DNA of 64,000 bases, taken from positions 1 to 64,000 of the forward strand of contig CAJTRZ010000004.1 in assembly GCA_910578975.1 (NCBI GenBank). The letters run 5' to 3'. The stretch comes from an uncultured Eubacterium sp. Lineage in GTDB: Bacteria; Bacillota; Clostridia; Lachnospirales; Lachnospiraceae. Made by a program: the position numbers and the translations under genes. This document shows positions 16,449-25,920 of this stretch, piece after piece. Under the pieces are notes generated by a model. The model saw nothing but the letters and a program-made list of their open reading frames with translations, was not told the DNA's origin and did not search any database. Numbering within the stretch: the stretch's first letter is position 1; each line of letters opens with the position of its first letter.

Positions 16449-18215
16449 TTATGCATGTTCAGCCATAATTTCAGCATAGAAATTATCGATGTCAACTTTG
16501 TAGTCATCAAACATGGAAAGCTTATCATTTGGTATATCATATTTTATAGAAATAATTTTTTCGAATATATTATTTTCTTTTAAAACAGACATTGGCAGTC
16601 CGATTGCGATAAGCTTTGATGCTTTATCATATAAATAAAGAATAATTTTCATCATCAATAACTGTTTCTTTAATGGAACACAAGTGTCCTGGTCGTGAAA
16701 TGCATTCTGTTGTAAAAATCCAAGACGAATGACTCTGGCAATTTCCAAAGTCAGTTTCTGGTCATCCGGTAAAACGTCACTTCCAATCAGTTTGACAATT
16801 TCCATTAAGGAACTTTCCTGATTTAATAATGCTAAAATTTTAGTTCGACAGGATACAAAGTCAGGACCTACATTGGTATTATACCAGTTGGCAAGTTCGT
16901 CAAAGTATTCGCTGTAGCTTGTAAGCCAGTGAATGGCAGGGAAATGTCTGGCATAAGCCAATGACTTATCTAATCCCCAGAAGCAGCGGACAAAACGTTT
17001 TGTATTTTGTGTAACCGGTTCAGAAAAGTCACCACCCTGTGGAGAAACAGCTCCAATAATAGAGATAGAGCCTTCTGTTCCATTCAGATTTTCCATGTAT
17101 CCAGCTCTCTCGTAAAATGCTGACAGACGACTGGCAAGATAAGCAGGGAAACCTTCTTCTGCAGGCATTTCTTCCAGACGCCCGGATAACTCTCGAAGGG
17201 CTTCAGCCCATCTGGATGTGGAGTCTGCCATTATGGCTACGTGATATCCCATATCTCTGTAATATTCTGCAAGTGTAATACCTGTATAAATGGAAGCCTC
17301 ACGGGCAGCAACAGGCATATTACTCGTATTGGCAATCAATGTTGTTCTGTCCATCAAAGGATTTCCTGACTTAGGATCAACCAGTTCAGAAAACTCTTCC
17401 AAAACCTGGGTCATTTCATTACCACGTTCACCACAGCCGATATAAATAATAATGTCTGCATCTGCCCACTTAGCAATCTGATGTTGGTTCATTGTTTTTC
17501 CTGTTCCAAATCCACCAGGAATAGCAGCAGTGCCGCCTTTGGCTAAAGGAAAGAGTGTATCCATAATTCTTTGTCCAGTAACAAGAGGCTTTGTTGTTCC
17601 ATATCTTGAAGCAGTTGGCCTTGGTTCACGTATTGGCCATTTCTGTGTTAAAGAAAGGTCAATGTGAGAGCCATCTTCTTTTTGTATAGTAACGATTGTA
17701 TCATTAATTGTATATTTACCGCTGGCAGCAACATCTATAACAGTTCCTTTTATGTAAGGAGGAACCATAGATTTGTGTACAATGGCACGGGTTTCTTTTG
17801 TTTCAGCAATAATTGTTCCACCAAAAACATAGTCACCAACGTTGACGGTGATGTGTACATCCCATTCTTTTTTTGTATCGAGGGAGTCAACACTGACACC
17901 ACGGGATATAAATGCTCCTGACTGTTTTTCCAATTCACTCAATGGTCTCTCTATTCCGTCAAAGATATTATTCAGAATACCAGGGGCAAGTGTTACAAAA
18001 ATAGCACTGTCTGTACCATAAACCAACTCTCCCGGTTTTAATCCGCTGGTTTCTTCGTATACCTGAATGGTCGTCATTTGTGAAGTTAAGCCAATGACTT
18101 CACCAACTAATTTTTCTGAACTGACGTAAACCATTTCGCCCATTTTAAATTCAGTTTTTCCTTTAATGTAAACAACAGGACCGTTGATTCCATATATTTT
18201 TCCTGTTTTTTCCAT
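16449..18215 (-). CDS. ntpA: V-type ATPase catalytic subunit A
   Basis: Catalytic subunit of the soluble sector, 588 aa, the normal size. The Walker A P-loop GGFGTGKT lies near residues 233-240, preceded by the ~90-residue non-homologous region (about 115-205) that distinguishes V/A-type A from F1 beta. YIGCGERGNEM and the Walker B region follow (about YHVAIMADSTSRWAEALRE). The enzyme either pumps ions using ATP or makes ATP; the direction cannot be read from sequence. Confidence 0.98.
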   Translation of the reverse strand: MEKTGKIYGINGPVVYIKGKTEFKMGEMVYVSSEKLVGEVIGLTSQMTTIQVYEETSGLKPGELVYGTDSAIFVTLAPGILNNIFDGIERPLSELEKQSGAFISRGVSVDSLDTKKEWDVHITVNVGDYVFGGTIIAETKETRAIVHKSMVPPYIKGTVIDVAASGKYTINDTIVTIQKEDGSHIDLSLTQKWPIREPRPTASRYGTTKPLVTGQRIMDTLFPLAKGGTAAIPGGFGTGKTMNQHQIAKWADADIIIYIGCGERGNEMTQVLEEFSELVDPKSGNPLMDRTTLIANTSNMPVAAREASIYTGITLAEYYRDMGYHVAIMADSTSRWAEALRELSGRLEEMPAEEGFPAYLASRLSAFYERAGYMENLNGTEGSISIIGAVSPQGGDFSEPVTQNTKRFVRCFWGLDKSLAYARHFPAIHWLTSYSEYFDELANWYNTNVGPDFVSCRTKILALLNQESSLMEIVKLIGSDVLPDDQKLTLEIARVIRLGFLQQNAFHDQDTCVPLKKQLLMMKIILYLYDKASKLIAIGLPMSVLKENNIFEKIISIKYDIPNDKLSMFDDYKVDIDNFYAEIMAEHA

Positions 18216-18226
18216 TCAAATGCCTC

Positions 18227-18799
18227 CTACAATGTAACTACAAAATTTTCCTGTGCTTCCGCAAGACGTGTTTTAAAAGAATTATCAACGAGAATATTTC
18301 TTTCGGGAATGATTGTTCTGGTGCCGCCTAAGAAATCTTTTTCATATACTTGTATATTTACATGAAAAGATTCTACTAACTGATTTAATAAATGTGAATC
18401 ACCGGAATCTATATATATTGTAAAATCAAAATCTTTATAATCATTACAGATTTTAGATATCTGAGATTTCAGCAATTCGGTATATTCAGAAGTTTTACGA
18501 TATTCATAAATTTTCTTACGAACAAGTTCAAATATTTCAAATTTAATTTCTGCTTGTTTCTGTGTAAGTTGTTTTTTTATAGTCATTTGTGAAGATGCCA
18601 GATTCTTTTTTGAATTGGCTCTGACTTGATTAATTCTGGCACGCTTAGAATCTTCTGATAATTTTTTTGAAGTTTCTTTATGAATAAGCAGTTCTTCATC
18701 TAAAGATTTTTTATAATTGCTCAAAGATTCTACACTCTGATTACTGGCGCTTTCCAAAGATATGCTTCGAAAATGTTCCATTTTTTCTTCTATAGTCAT
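18227..18799 (-). CDS. ntpE: V-type ATPase subunit E (peripheral stalk)
   Basis: A 190-aa protein with a long Lys/Glu/Ser-rich N-terminal helix (about 1-100) and a mixed alpha/beta C-terminal domain ending in FKTRLAEAQENFVVTL, the usual end of subunit E, which binds the top of the A3B3 head. It pairs with the G/H-like helix at the operon start to form the peripheral stalk. It lies between F and A, the standard place. Confidence 0.9.
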   Translation of the reverse strand: MTIEEKMEHFRSISLESASNQSVESLSNYKKSLDEELLIHKETSKKLSEDSKRARINQVRANSKKNLASSQMTIKKQLTQKQAEIKFEIFELVRKKIYEYRKTSEYTELLKSQISKICNDYKDFDFTIYIDSGDSHLLNQLVESFHVNIQVYEKDFLGGTRTIIPERNILVDNSFKTRLAEAQENFVVTL

Positions 18800-18815
18800 T
18801 GTCCCTATATCCTTT

Positions 18816-19124
18816 CTAAAGTTTAATTCCTATAGCTTCGTTAATATATGTTGTGATAAAGTTTTCCTGTCTGCCGGAACCGTGGCGGTCAGGTATTTCA
18901 ACTACCAGAGGCCGCTTTCTGTTTAATTTGATTTCGTCAATTAATTCAGGAATTTCGAAACTTAATTTTTCTGTAATCAATAAGATACCGAGTTTCTTAT
19001 CTTCTAAAACTTTTTCTACTGCTGTTTTCGTTTCTTTTGGACCATGGGCGATTTCACCTTCCACGCCGGCAAGACGCATTCCGGTAAGGGTGTCCACATT
19101 GTCACTGATTAAATACATTTTCAT
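18816..19124 (-). CDS. ntpF: V-type ATPase subunit F
   Basis: A 102-aa central-stalk subunit that binds D and regulates coupling. The open frame extends to 19160, but ATG 19124 (MKMYLISDN) has a perfect AAAGGAGG seven bases upstream and gives the normal family length; the longer start would overlap subunit K. The sequence ISDNVDTLTGMRLAGVEG and the block GILLITEKL are typical of the family's Rossmann-like fold. Confidence 0.93.
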   Translation of the reverse strand: MKMYLISDNVDTLTGMRLAGVEGEIAHGPKETKTAVEKVLEDKKLGILLITEKLSFEIPELIDEIKLNRKRPLVVEIPDRHGSGRQENFITTYINEAIGIKL

Positions 19125-19149
19125 AAACGCCTCCTTTAAGGATAAACAA

Positions 19150-19572
19150 TTATGCAACATGTGTCAGAATCAGGAATGCAACGATAAATCCCCAAAGTGC
19201 AATACCTTCTGCTAAAGCAACGAAAATCAGTGCCTTACCAAAAATACTGGAATCTTCGCTTAACGCACCAAGAGCAGCACTTGCGGAACTGGCAACTGCG
19301 TAACCACTGCCGATACATGACAATCCGATGGCAAGACCTGCTGCAAGTAAACCTAAACCACTGGAAACGGTTGCATCTGCTGCAACAGCAGCACTGGCTG
19401 TATTTGTGAAAAGAAATATTGTTCCAAAGAGAAATGTTCCAAAGAAAGTTAAACAATTTGTTAAAATAGTTCTTTTAAAACGCCCCTTGTTTTGTTCTCC
19501 AATAAAGTAAACCATTAATGGAAGTATAATTGTAAGTACTAAAGCAACTAAAAATAAAACATTAATAAACAT
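19150..19572 (-). CDS. ntpK: V-type ATPase subunit K (membrane rotor ring)
   Basis: A 140-aa proteolipid with four hydrophobic helices (about 3-22, 38-60, 70-95, 112-137). The ion-binding carboxylate is Glu122 in the last helix (VALAEGIALWGFIVAFLI), after the Gly-rich third helix GLAIGLSCIGSGYAVASS. The first hairpin has no carboxylate and no clear similarity to the second. Residues that bind sodium in Enterococcus NtpK (Thr64, Gln65, Gln110 and the Thr after the Glu) have no evident counterparts, so proton use is the simpler guess, though it is inference. The gene has a GGAGG ribosome site and its stop lies 25 bp before the subunit F start. Confidence 0.93.
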   Translation of the reverse strand: MFINVLFLVALVLTIILPLMVYFIGEQNKGRFKRTILTNCLTFFGTFLFGTIFLFTNTASAAVAADATVSSGLGLLAAGLAIGLSCIGSGYAVASSASAALGALSEDSSIFGKALIFVALAEGIALWGFIVAFLILTHVA

Positions 19573-19610
19573 AATAAAATCCTCCTGATGTTCATAAAAT
19601 TAATTTGTTT

Positions 19611-21530
19611 TTATTTGTTTCTTTTTCTATATGGAACGAACTCTCTGCCGTTACCTTCATAAAAACGGCCAAAGATTTCGTAATATTCCAGACGAAGAAC
19701 CTGAATGCCGACAACCAGTCCTTCCATGGCAAGAACAATAATGTTTCCAATAATTACTACGGCGATGTTGGCACTTCCGCCATTTTCTGCACCTGCCAGT
19801 GTCATTACGACCTGCATCATAGCGGCATGGCTGATAGCAAAAACACCGATACGCAAAAATGACAAAGCATTTGACAAATACGTAATCAGGTAATCAAAGA
19901 GTTCAAAAAATGCTGTGGCAGCAAAAATTCCAGGTGAATCTTCAATCGGTTTCTTCTTTTTTAAGATATTCTTCAATGGTTCTTCTAAGAAGATTAATAC
20001 CAATGGAACAACAAACATTATAATTAACAAAACAGTCCCTGGTAGTGAATGGCCTGTCATGTAAAGTACTATAACAGCGATGATTGCTGCATAAAAGACA
20101 AATCCGGTAACTGCATTTGGACCAAACAGTGCCTTTCCTAAATCTTTTTGTTTTATGGCATTGGCAATATTAAGAATCATTGTGCTTAATATTACAAAGG
20201 AGCCAAAGAGAAAGGCTGCAACAAGAACGACATTAATCTGTCCCAGAAATGGAAGTGTAATCATGGAATGAAGTGGATGTATTAAGGACTCAAATTCAAA
20301 ACCAAAGAAACTTCCAAAGAGGGCACCAAAAATACATGAAAATACTCCTGCAGCACAGACAATGCCTGCTAAATCCATTTTTTTTACTTTATATAGTATA
20401 GCGCCTCCGACAACCAGGCATAGTCCCTGTCCCAAATCACCGAACATGATACCAAAGATAAATGCATATGTGATGGTCAAAAAAAGTGTAGGGTCAAATT
20501 CATTATATGCAGGAAGTCCATACATTCTCACAAACATTTCAAAGGGGCGTATTAATTTAAAGTTCTTTAATTTTGTAGGTGGTTTTGTCTTATGATCATC
20601 TACATCATCATTGACAATGCATACAACGTTCACATCATTGTCAGTTTCCCGATAAAGTTTTTTCGCCTCTTTTGTTGTCATCCATCCGCAAAGAACCTGA
20701 AATGTTACACCCGAGTCTCTTGTTACTGCTGCAAGTTTTCTTACATCAAAGTTACTGTATGCTGTTTCAATTCTTCTAATTGCTGAGACAAGTTTGTTTT
20801 TGTTTTTTTCAATAATTTCGTTAATTTCAATTTCTTTAGAAGAAATCAGTTCATTGAGTTCATTTATTTTGTTAGAGATTTTTAAACATTCATCATTCGG
20901 AAAGTCTTTGTATTTTCGCGGAATAGAAATTTCATCAAAATGAATGTTTTTAAAATCTTTCTCAACATCATCGAAATATTCAACTGGAGCAAAGAAAACA
21001 CCATAGACAGTTTCTGCTTCGTTAAGGGTTGCTATAAAAATTGCATTGATATCCGGGTCAAGATAGGATTCAAACTTATCAAAACTGACACGGGGAATTT
21101 TGCCAAATCTGTATTTGAAAAATTCCATGTCATAAATTCTTTTTAATGTATAGTTTAATGTTTTAAAGGGTGCCAGTGTAGTATAATCCCCGTTTAACTG
21201 TTCAATTTTTTCTTTTAGTTTCGCAATTTCATCTCGAACATCTACTAAATCTTCGTCAATCTTATCGAGAAACTTTTCTGCTTCGGTAACGGTAAGATTC
21301 TGAATTTCAGCTTTTTCAGGGGCATGAACTAACTGCATTAATTCATGACTTTTATTTAAAGAAGATTTAAATGGATTCTCTTCTGTAAATGTTGTAAATT
21401 GCTCAGTAGAACTGAATTCTGTCAGGGCATTTTCCAAGTGAATGTCGTGCTTGCTTAAATAATGATTAACTAAATAATCAATCTGTGTCTTTGGACCGGC
21501 AAGTGTGACAAAGTTCATTTTCTCAATCAT
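19611..21530 (-). CDS. ntpI: V-type ATPase subunit I (membrane stator, a-subunit)
   Basis: A 639-aa stator subunit. The N-terminal cytosolic half (about 1-330) includes coiled-coil stretches (DKIDEDLVDVRDEIAKLKEKIEQL). The C-terminal half (about 345-620) has seven or eight membrane helices that provide the ion half-channels against ring K. The family block LSNALSFLRIGVFAISHAAM contains the essential Arg of the penultimate helix. The ATG shares its A with the last base of the upstream subunit C stop, so the two are coupled. Confidence 0.95.
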   Translation of the reverse strand: MIEKMNFVTLAGPKTQIDYLVNHYLSKHDIHLENALTEFSSTEQFTTFTEENPFKSSLNKSHELMQLVHAPEKAEIQNLTVTEAEKFLDKIDEDLVDVRDEIAKLKEKIEQLNGDYTTLAPFKTLNYTLKRIYDMEFFKYRFGKIPRVSFDKFESYLDPDINAIFIATLNEAETVYGVFFAPVEYFDDVEKDFKNIHFDEISIPRKYKDFPNDECLKISNKINELNELISSKEIEINEIIEKNKNKLVSAIRRIETAYSNFDVRKLAAVTRDSGVTFQVLCGWMTTKEAKKLYRETDNDVNVVCIVNDDVDDHKTKPPTKLKNFKLIRPFEMFVRMYGLPAYNEFDPTLFLTITYAFIFGIMFGDLGQGLCLVVGGAILYKVKKMDLAGIVCAAGVFSCIFGALFGSFFGFEFESLIHPLHSMITLPFLGQINVVLVAAFLFGSFVILSTMILNIANAIKQKDLGKALFGPNAVTGFVFYAAIIAVIVLYMTGHSLPGTVLLIIMFVVPLVLIFLEEPLKNILKKKKPIEDSPGIFAATAFFELFDYLITYLSNALSFLRIGVFAISHAAMMQVVMTLAGAENGGSANIAVVIIGNIIVLAMEGLVVGIQVLRLEYYEIFGRFYEGNGREFVPYRKRNK

Positions 21531-22585
21531 TACAAAACCCCCTTCTTTCTATTAATATAGTGTAAAATGGCATCCGGTTTATACCCATAACGGATACATT
21601 CCATGGCGGTAACAACTTTTGCCACTTCCAGGCTCTTTAAATGCAGGTATGCATTAATACAAGCTAAAGAGTAAGGGGACTCTTTAAAGTCCTTTGTATA
21701 TATTTCATGGAGAATACCGCCAAATTGTGTTTCCATATCATCTACATCATTAAAACCATAAACTCTTCCATAATAGCATGAGTTAAGAAGTGTAAAAAAT
21801 ACATCATCATTTTCAGATTCTACAAAGGCTTTCATAGTAGAGCGATCCAGATTATAATATATTGGTATTAAAAAAGCATAGATTTGTGAATAGGAAACGG
21901 TATAGTAATGTTTCATTCGATATATCCACAAAATATTTAATAAATCAACCTGTGCACCAAAGGAATTGGTAAAAAATTTTTTTTCACCTTTGGGTACAAA
22001 ATGTTCCTGATGCGTCCAAATATAATTGAAAAAGAATAAATCCAGACACATCTCAAAATCAAATAAACGGGGAGTGTCTAAATCCATAATTTTTCGCATT
22101 GGCTTTTCATAAACAGAGCCATTCAGGTTCTCTATAAAATCTTCCATAGTATGAGAAGCAATTAAGTTGTCTATGTCTAACTTTGAGTGGCGTTTAAAAT
22201 GTTTATCTACCAATATAGGTATCGTAGTAGAACGACAGTCCATTATGTTTCGCATACATGCTTTCAGCGTAGCAATTTCGTATTTCATAAAGTAAAATTC
22301 TAAATATCGTTTTTGCGAACTGCCTGCGAAATGATATATTTTTGAAAAATCACGGTAGGTAGAGAAGGTCATCCGCCCCTCAACTTCGCCACGGTGTGCC
22401 TGAGCTGCATCCATATTTAACAGAACTTCTGAATAAGCAGGAAAGGTCTGTAAATAACTAATTAAGTCGGTTACAGATGTGATTCTTGTGATTTCATCAT
22501 ATTGTTCCGGAGAAATCAGCCCCTTTTTCATGGCTCGAATTTTTGTAGTCATGCCACTATAAGTGGTAAGCCTTCCATTTCCCAT
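21530..22585 (-). CDS. ntpC: V-type ATPase subunit C (rotor-ring adaptor)
   Basis: A 351-aa all-helical protein of the V/A-type subunit C (d-like) family, which sits as a cap between the central stalk D/F and ring K. The start GNGRLTTYSGMTTKIRAMKKGLIS and the end ECIRYGYKPDAILHYINRKKGVL fit the family. It follows the small G/H-like gene by 3 bp. Confidence 0.92.
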   Translation of the reverse strand: MGNGRLTTYSGMTTKIRAMKKGLISPEQYDEITRITSVTDLISYLQTFPAYSEVLLNMDAAQAHRGEVEGRMTFSTYRDFSKIYHFAGSSQKRYLEFYFMKYEIATLKACMRNIMDCRSTTIPILVDKHFKRHSKLDIDNLIASHTMEDFIENLNGSVYEKPMRKIMDLDTPRLFDFEMCLDLFFFNYIWTHQEHFVPKGEKKFFTNSFGAQVDLLNILWIYRMKHYYTVSYSQIYAFLIPIYYNLDRSTMKAFVESENDDVFFTLLNSCYYGRVYGFNDVDDMETQFGGILHEIYTKDFKESPYSLACINAYLHLKSLEVAKVVTAMECIRYGYKPDAILHYINRKKGVL

Positions 22586-22588
22586 TGC

Positions 22589-22912
22589 TTACTCCTTTAT
22601 AATATTGTTAAAAATTTCTTCAGCCAGCAAATTGCTTTTTTTCTGATAAAAAGAGTCAAGTTTCGAAATATCCTGCTGACAGGCTGCTTGAAAGTCTGCC
22701 AGTTCCTGATCGCTTTCTTTTGCCAGTTCTTTTTCAAACCGGGCTATTTCGATATCTACCTGCTCTTCTAGTTTTTTATCAAAGTCAATTTTTTGCTGTT
22801 GAATGTATTCAGCATATCTGGTCTTTTCATCTTGAGTTTTCTGCATGATTTTAGCAGATGCAGAATCTATTTCTGCAAGCTGGTCAATAATGCTATTAAG
22901 ATCTTGGCTCAT
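22589..22912 (-). CDS. V-type ATPase subunit G/H-like peripheral-stalk helix
   Basis: A 107-aa highly charged helical protein (DEKTRYAEYIQQQKIDFDKKLEEQVDIEIARFEKELAKES) that should form a continuous coiled coil, as expected for the stalk partner of subunit E. It is the first gene of the operon, with AAGGAGG upstream of the ATG. Sequence similarity in this subunit class is weak, so the call rests on position, size and composition. Confidence 0.8.
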   Translation of the reverse strand: MSQDLNSIIDQLAEIDSASAKIMQKTQDEKTRYAEYIQQQKIDFDKKLEEQVDIEIARFEKELAKESDQELADFQAACQQDISKLDSFYQKKSNLLAEEIFNNIIKE

Positions 22913-23246
22913 AGTATGCCTCCTTAATAATAAAGATAAAAAGCCCCGGTATCTTACCGGGACATCGAAATTTTAGGCAAGAGTACGAATGTACCCTCCT
23001 TGGTACTTTTTTATGTATTTTACTACTTTTTTTAAAAAATACAACAAAAAACTTGAAAAATTTATAAATAAAAACTAAAATTCTAATGAAAATAAAGTTT
23101 GTATAAAATGTGTTGAAAAAAGTAATTTATAGGCATTTTATTTAAAAGTATAATGAATAAGAAAGGATAAAGTAGTGATAAATCTAGTGGGCAAAATTTG
23201 AGCAGATGTAAATGTCCAGGGTTTAGAACTATTATATGAAAGAAGC
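22913..23246. promoter_or_regulatory. Divergent region: structured V-ATPase leader (minus) and trmB upstream region (plus)
   Basis: On the minus strand a likely promoter (TTGTAT, 16 bp, TAAAAT, about 23018-23045) drives a leader of about 100 nt. The leader holds a small hairpin GTACC/GGTAC (22991-23006), a third GTAC at 22983-22986 able to compete for it, and a terminator-like hairpin CCCGGTA/TACCGGG (22945-22961) followed by C and five T, about 25 nt before the first gene. This layout resembles an attenuator or riboswitch expression platform. On the plus strand TATAAT at 23149-23154 may serve trmB, giving a ~90-nt leader with no clear structure. Confidence 0.55.
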
Positions 23247-23885
23247 ATGAGACTTAGAAATGTACCTGGTTCCAGAGAGGCAATTGCGGACAGTCCGTTG
23301 GCAATCAATGAGCCAATAAAATTAAAAGGCAGATGGATGGAAGAGTTTGGGAATGAGAACCCGATAAGAATAGAAATTGGAATGGGAAAAGGAAAATTTA
23401 TTACAACATTGGCACAGCAGAATCCGGATATTAATTATATTGGTATAGAGAAGTATTCGAGTGTATTAATAAGGGCAGTAGAGAAATGCGAGGAGTTGGA
23501 AGTCCCAAATCTTAGATTTATAAGAATGGAAGCGGAGTACATCTGTGATGTATTTGAGGAGGGAGAGATAGACAGAATTTATTTAAATTTTTCTGATCCG
23601 TGGCCAAAGGACAGACATGCTAAAAGACGTCTCACCTCAAAACAGTTTTTTGACAGATATGATGTGGTTTTGAAAAAAGAAGGAATTGTAGAATTTAAAA
23701 CAGACAATGATTTATTGTTTCAGTTTTCATTAGAGCAGGTACCCGAAGCAGGATGGCAATTGGCAGAACAGACATGGGATCTGCATAATGATGACAGACT
23801 GATGGAAGGAAATGTAATGACGGAGTATGAAAGTAAATTTTCAGCTATGGGAAATCCGATACATAAATTGATTGCAAAGAGGTAA
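23247..23885 (+). CDS. trmB: tRNA (guanine-N7-)-methyltransferase TrmB
   Basis: Methylates G46 in the tRNA variable loop with S-adenosylmethionine. The SAM motif EIGMGKGKFI lies near residue 42, IGIEKYSSVLIRA near 70, and the family signature YLNFSDPWPKDRHAKRRLT near 115-133. The 212-aa length is normal. The start MRLRNVPGSREAI is the usual clostridial N-terminus. AAAGAAG serves as a modest ribosome site. A bidirectional terminator follows. Confidence 0.96.
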   Translation: MRLRNVPGSREAIADSPLAINEPIKLKGRWMEEFGNENPIRIEIGMGKGKFITTLAQQNPDINYIGIEKYSSVLIRAVEKCEELEVPNLRFIRMEAEYICDVFEEGEIDRIYLNFSDPWPKDRHAKRRLTSKQFFDRYDVVLKKEGIVEFKTDNDLLFQFSLEQVPEAGWQLAEQTWDLHNDDRLMEGNVMTEYESKFSAMGNPIHKLIAKR

Positions 23886-23892
23886 ATAGAAT

Positions 23893-23928
23893 AAGAGCTT
23901 GTAATTTCAGATGAATTTGCAAGCTCTT
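23893..23928. terminator. Bidirectional terminator between trmB and the AI-2E-family gene
   Basis: AAGAGCTTGTAA (23893-23904) pairs with TTGCAAGCTCTT (23917-23928) with one G-U pair. T-rich flanks lie between convergent genes. Confidence 0.82.
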
Positions 23929-23938
23929 TGTTTCTATA

Positions 23939-25204
23939 TTATTTCTTTAATTTGTTTTTTAAATTTGTAAATATCTTCGAATGTTTATTATTTTTTCGAA
24001 CCTTCTCGTTTTTTAAGACCGGAAGATCGATTTCTTTTTCTTTCAGACGTCTATCTACGGTTTCTTCCATTAATCCGGTTATTACCGCTACGCACGGAAC
24101 TCCCAGTAACATACCAAATACTCCAGCAAGCCAGCCGCCAATAGTAATGGCAAAAATAATCCATAATGGGCGAAGTCCTGTAGAATCTCCCAGAATTTTT
24201 GGACCAATAAGATTTCCATCTAACTGCTGCAAAACAATAATTAATACGCCTAAAACAAAAGCGCTTTGAAGAGAGTAAATACATAACAGTAATACACTAG
24301 GGATTCCTCCAAGAAATGGTCCAAAGTATGGAATCATATTTGTAACACAGACAATAATGCTGACAAGTAATGCACATTCAGTAAATCCACTGACACCAAA
24401 CAATCCAATAATCATCATACTGATAAAACATAGGATTCCTATTATCAGGGAATCAATCATTTTTCCATCAAAGAAATTGCTGAAAATACGAATAGAACGT
24501 TTCACTACATTCCAGATTTTTTCTGCACGCTCCGGTTTAAAGAAAGCAAATACTACTCGTTTGATACCACGTGCCTGCATTTTTTTGTCTATAATCAGGT
24601 AACATGAAACGATAATTGCAACAATAAAATTAAAAATAAACTTCAAGACACTGAAACCAGTATCAACGATAGTTGTTGTAAGACCGGTGATTACCTTGTT
24701 TAAAGTATTCTGCAATGTGGAATCGGTGTTCATAATTGTTTTTTGAATATATTTAAAATCTACATCTGGAAATCTTTGGGATAAATTATTTATAAAATCC
24801 ATAATGGACTTTGCCCAATCGGGCATTTTCTCTAATAAAAGAGTTAAACTGTGAATAATTTCAGGAATTAAATACATCATTCCGACAGTTATAACACCAA
24901 TAACTAATATATAGGAAAACAGTATAGCCAGTATTCTGCTCAGAGCATCATTTTTAATATGCAGACATTTGTTAAAAACAGTCTTCCGCATCCATGATAC
25001 AAGAGGATTAATTAAAAATGCAATGAGTATACCAATAAAAAATGGTGATAATGTCGAAAAAAGATTTCCTAATATATTAGAGGTCTCTTCCCAGAGGAAA
25101 ACTGATCGTACAATTATCGCCATGATAAGAACAGTGACAATACAGTAAATGCTGATTGTAAAATATCTGCTGTTCCCTTCGAATTTGTTTTTGTTATCAT
25201 TCAT
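23939..25204 (-). CDS. AI-2E family transporter (PerM/YtvI-like membrane protein)
   Basis: A 421-aa polytopic membrane protein. Two N-terminal helices (about 18-65) are followed by a soluble stretch and a C-terminal bundle of five or six helices. The family blocks IPYFGPFLGGIPSVLLL and LDGNLIGPKILGDSTGL are present. Family members are proposed exporters of autoinducer-2, sodium/protons or other small solutes, and the substrate here is unknown. The Lys-rich tail is cytosolic. The gene stands alone between two terminator or promoter regions. Confidence 0.9.
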   Translation of the reverse strand: MNDNKNKFEGNSRYFTISIYCIVTVLIMAIIVRSVFLWEETSNILGNLFSTLSPFFIGILIAFLINPLVSWMRKTVFNKCLHIKNDALSRILAILFSYILVIGVITVGMMYLIPEIIHSLTLLLEKMPDWAKSIMDFINNLSQRFPDVDFKYIQKTIMNTDSTLQNTLNKVITGLTTTIVDTGFSVLKFIFNFIVAIIVSCYLIIDKKMQARGIKRVVFAFFKPERAEKIWNVVKRSIRIFSNFFDGKMIDSLIIGILCFISMMIIGLFGVSGFTECALLVSIIVCVTNMIPYFGPFLGGIPSVLLLCIYSLQSAFVLGVLIIVLQQLDGNLIGPKILGDSTGLRPLWIIFAITIGGWLAGVFGMLLGVPCVAVITGLMEETVDRRLKEKEIDLPVLKNEKVRKNNKHSKIFTNLKNKLKK

Positions 25205-25389
25205 AATGGTGGTTCTCCTAATACTGAATTTACTCGTAATATATTAAGTATAAATACAAAAGAAAATAAGTACAAGGGAAAAAGGGCAAAAAGATAAAAT
25301 TAAGTTAAGCAAATGTTGGATAGTGTCATTATTCAATAGTAGTTTTTCTGAAAGTGTGGTATAATCGGCATATAAAATTCGGGAGTCAC

Positions 25390-25893
25390 ATGGAAATGAA
25401 GATTAGCAGCAGAAAAAAAATTATCTGTCTTTTGTTGGCAGTGGGTATGCTTTTATCTGGAATGTGCTTTGAAGAGATTCGGGCAGATTTTATTTTCATG
25501 GAAGAATATCAGGAGCAGTCAGCTGAACAAACTGATAATTTTATAGGGATACAGCATCGAACATATGGCAGTGAGAAGGTGATTTATAACTTTTTACAAA
25601 ACAGAAAGTTATCTTCTACTTTGTTCTCTATGAAAGAGAGGGTCTTTTCTCCGGAAGCTCGTACAGAAGAAATTTTAGTTCGGAATTTTGTGCCAATTTC
25701 TGTGAAAGCAGTTAGTAAAGGCCGTCAAAAGACGATAGAGTCTTTCATTCAAAGTCCGTTTTATGTAAAAAATTCAGAGGAGTTCTTTTGGTATTTATAT
25801 CCCCAAAAGTGTTTGCGCTTATACAATAATGAAGCTGTCATTCGGTATATTCACGAAAAGGATGGGAAAAAACGCTCTGTTTATATGATTTAA
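25390..25893 (+). CDS. Secreted protein of unknown function
   Basis: A 167-aa protein starting MEMKISSRKKIICLLLAVG, a positive stretch and a hydrophobic core, with a likely signal-peptidase cut after IRA near residue 31. The Cys near residue 26 does not sit in a good lipobox. The rest is a small basic domain without a motif I recognise. The frame is open to 25354, but TATAAT at 25360-25365 lies inside that extension and GGGAG precedes ATG 25390, so 25390 (or 25396) is the likely start. A 38-residue membrane peptide gene follows 27 bp later. Confidence 0.65.
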   Translation: MEMKISSRKKIICLLLAVGMLLSGMCFEEIRADFIFMEEYQEQSAEQTDNFIGIQHRTYGSEKVIYNFLQNRKLSSTLFSMKERVFSPEARTEEILVRNFVPISVKAVSKGRQKTIESFIQSPFYVKNSEEFFWYLYPQKCLRLYNNEAVIRYIHEKDGKKRSVYMI

Positions 25894-25920
25894 TAAAAAA
25901 TATAGATGGAGGAAAAGAAA

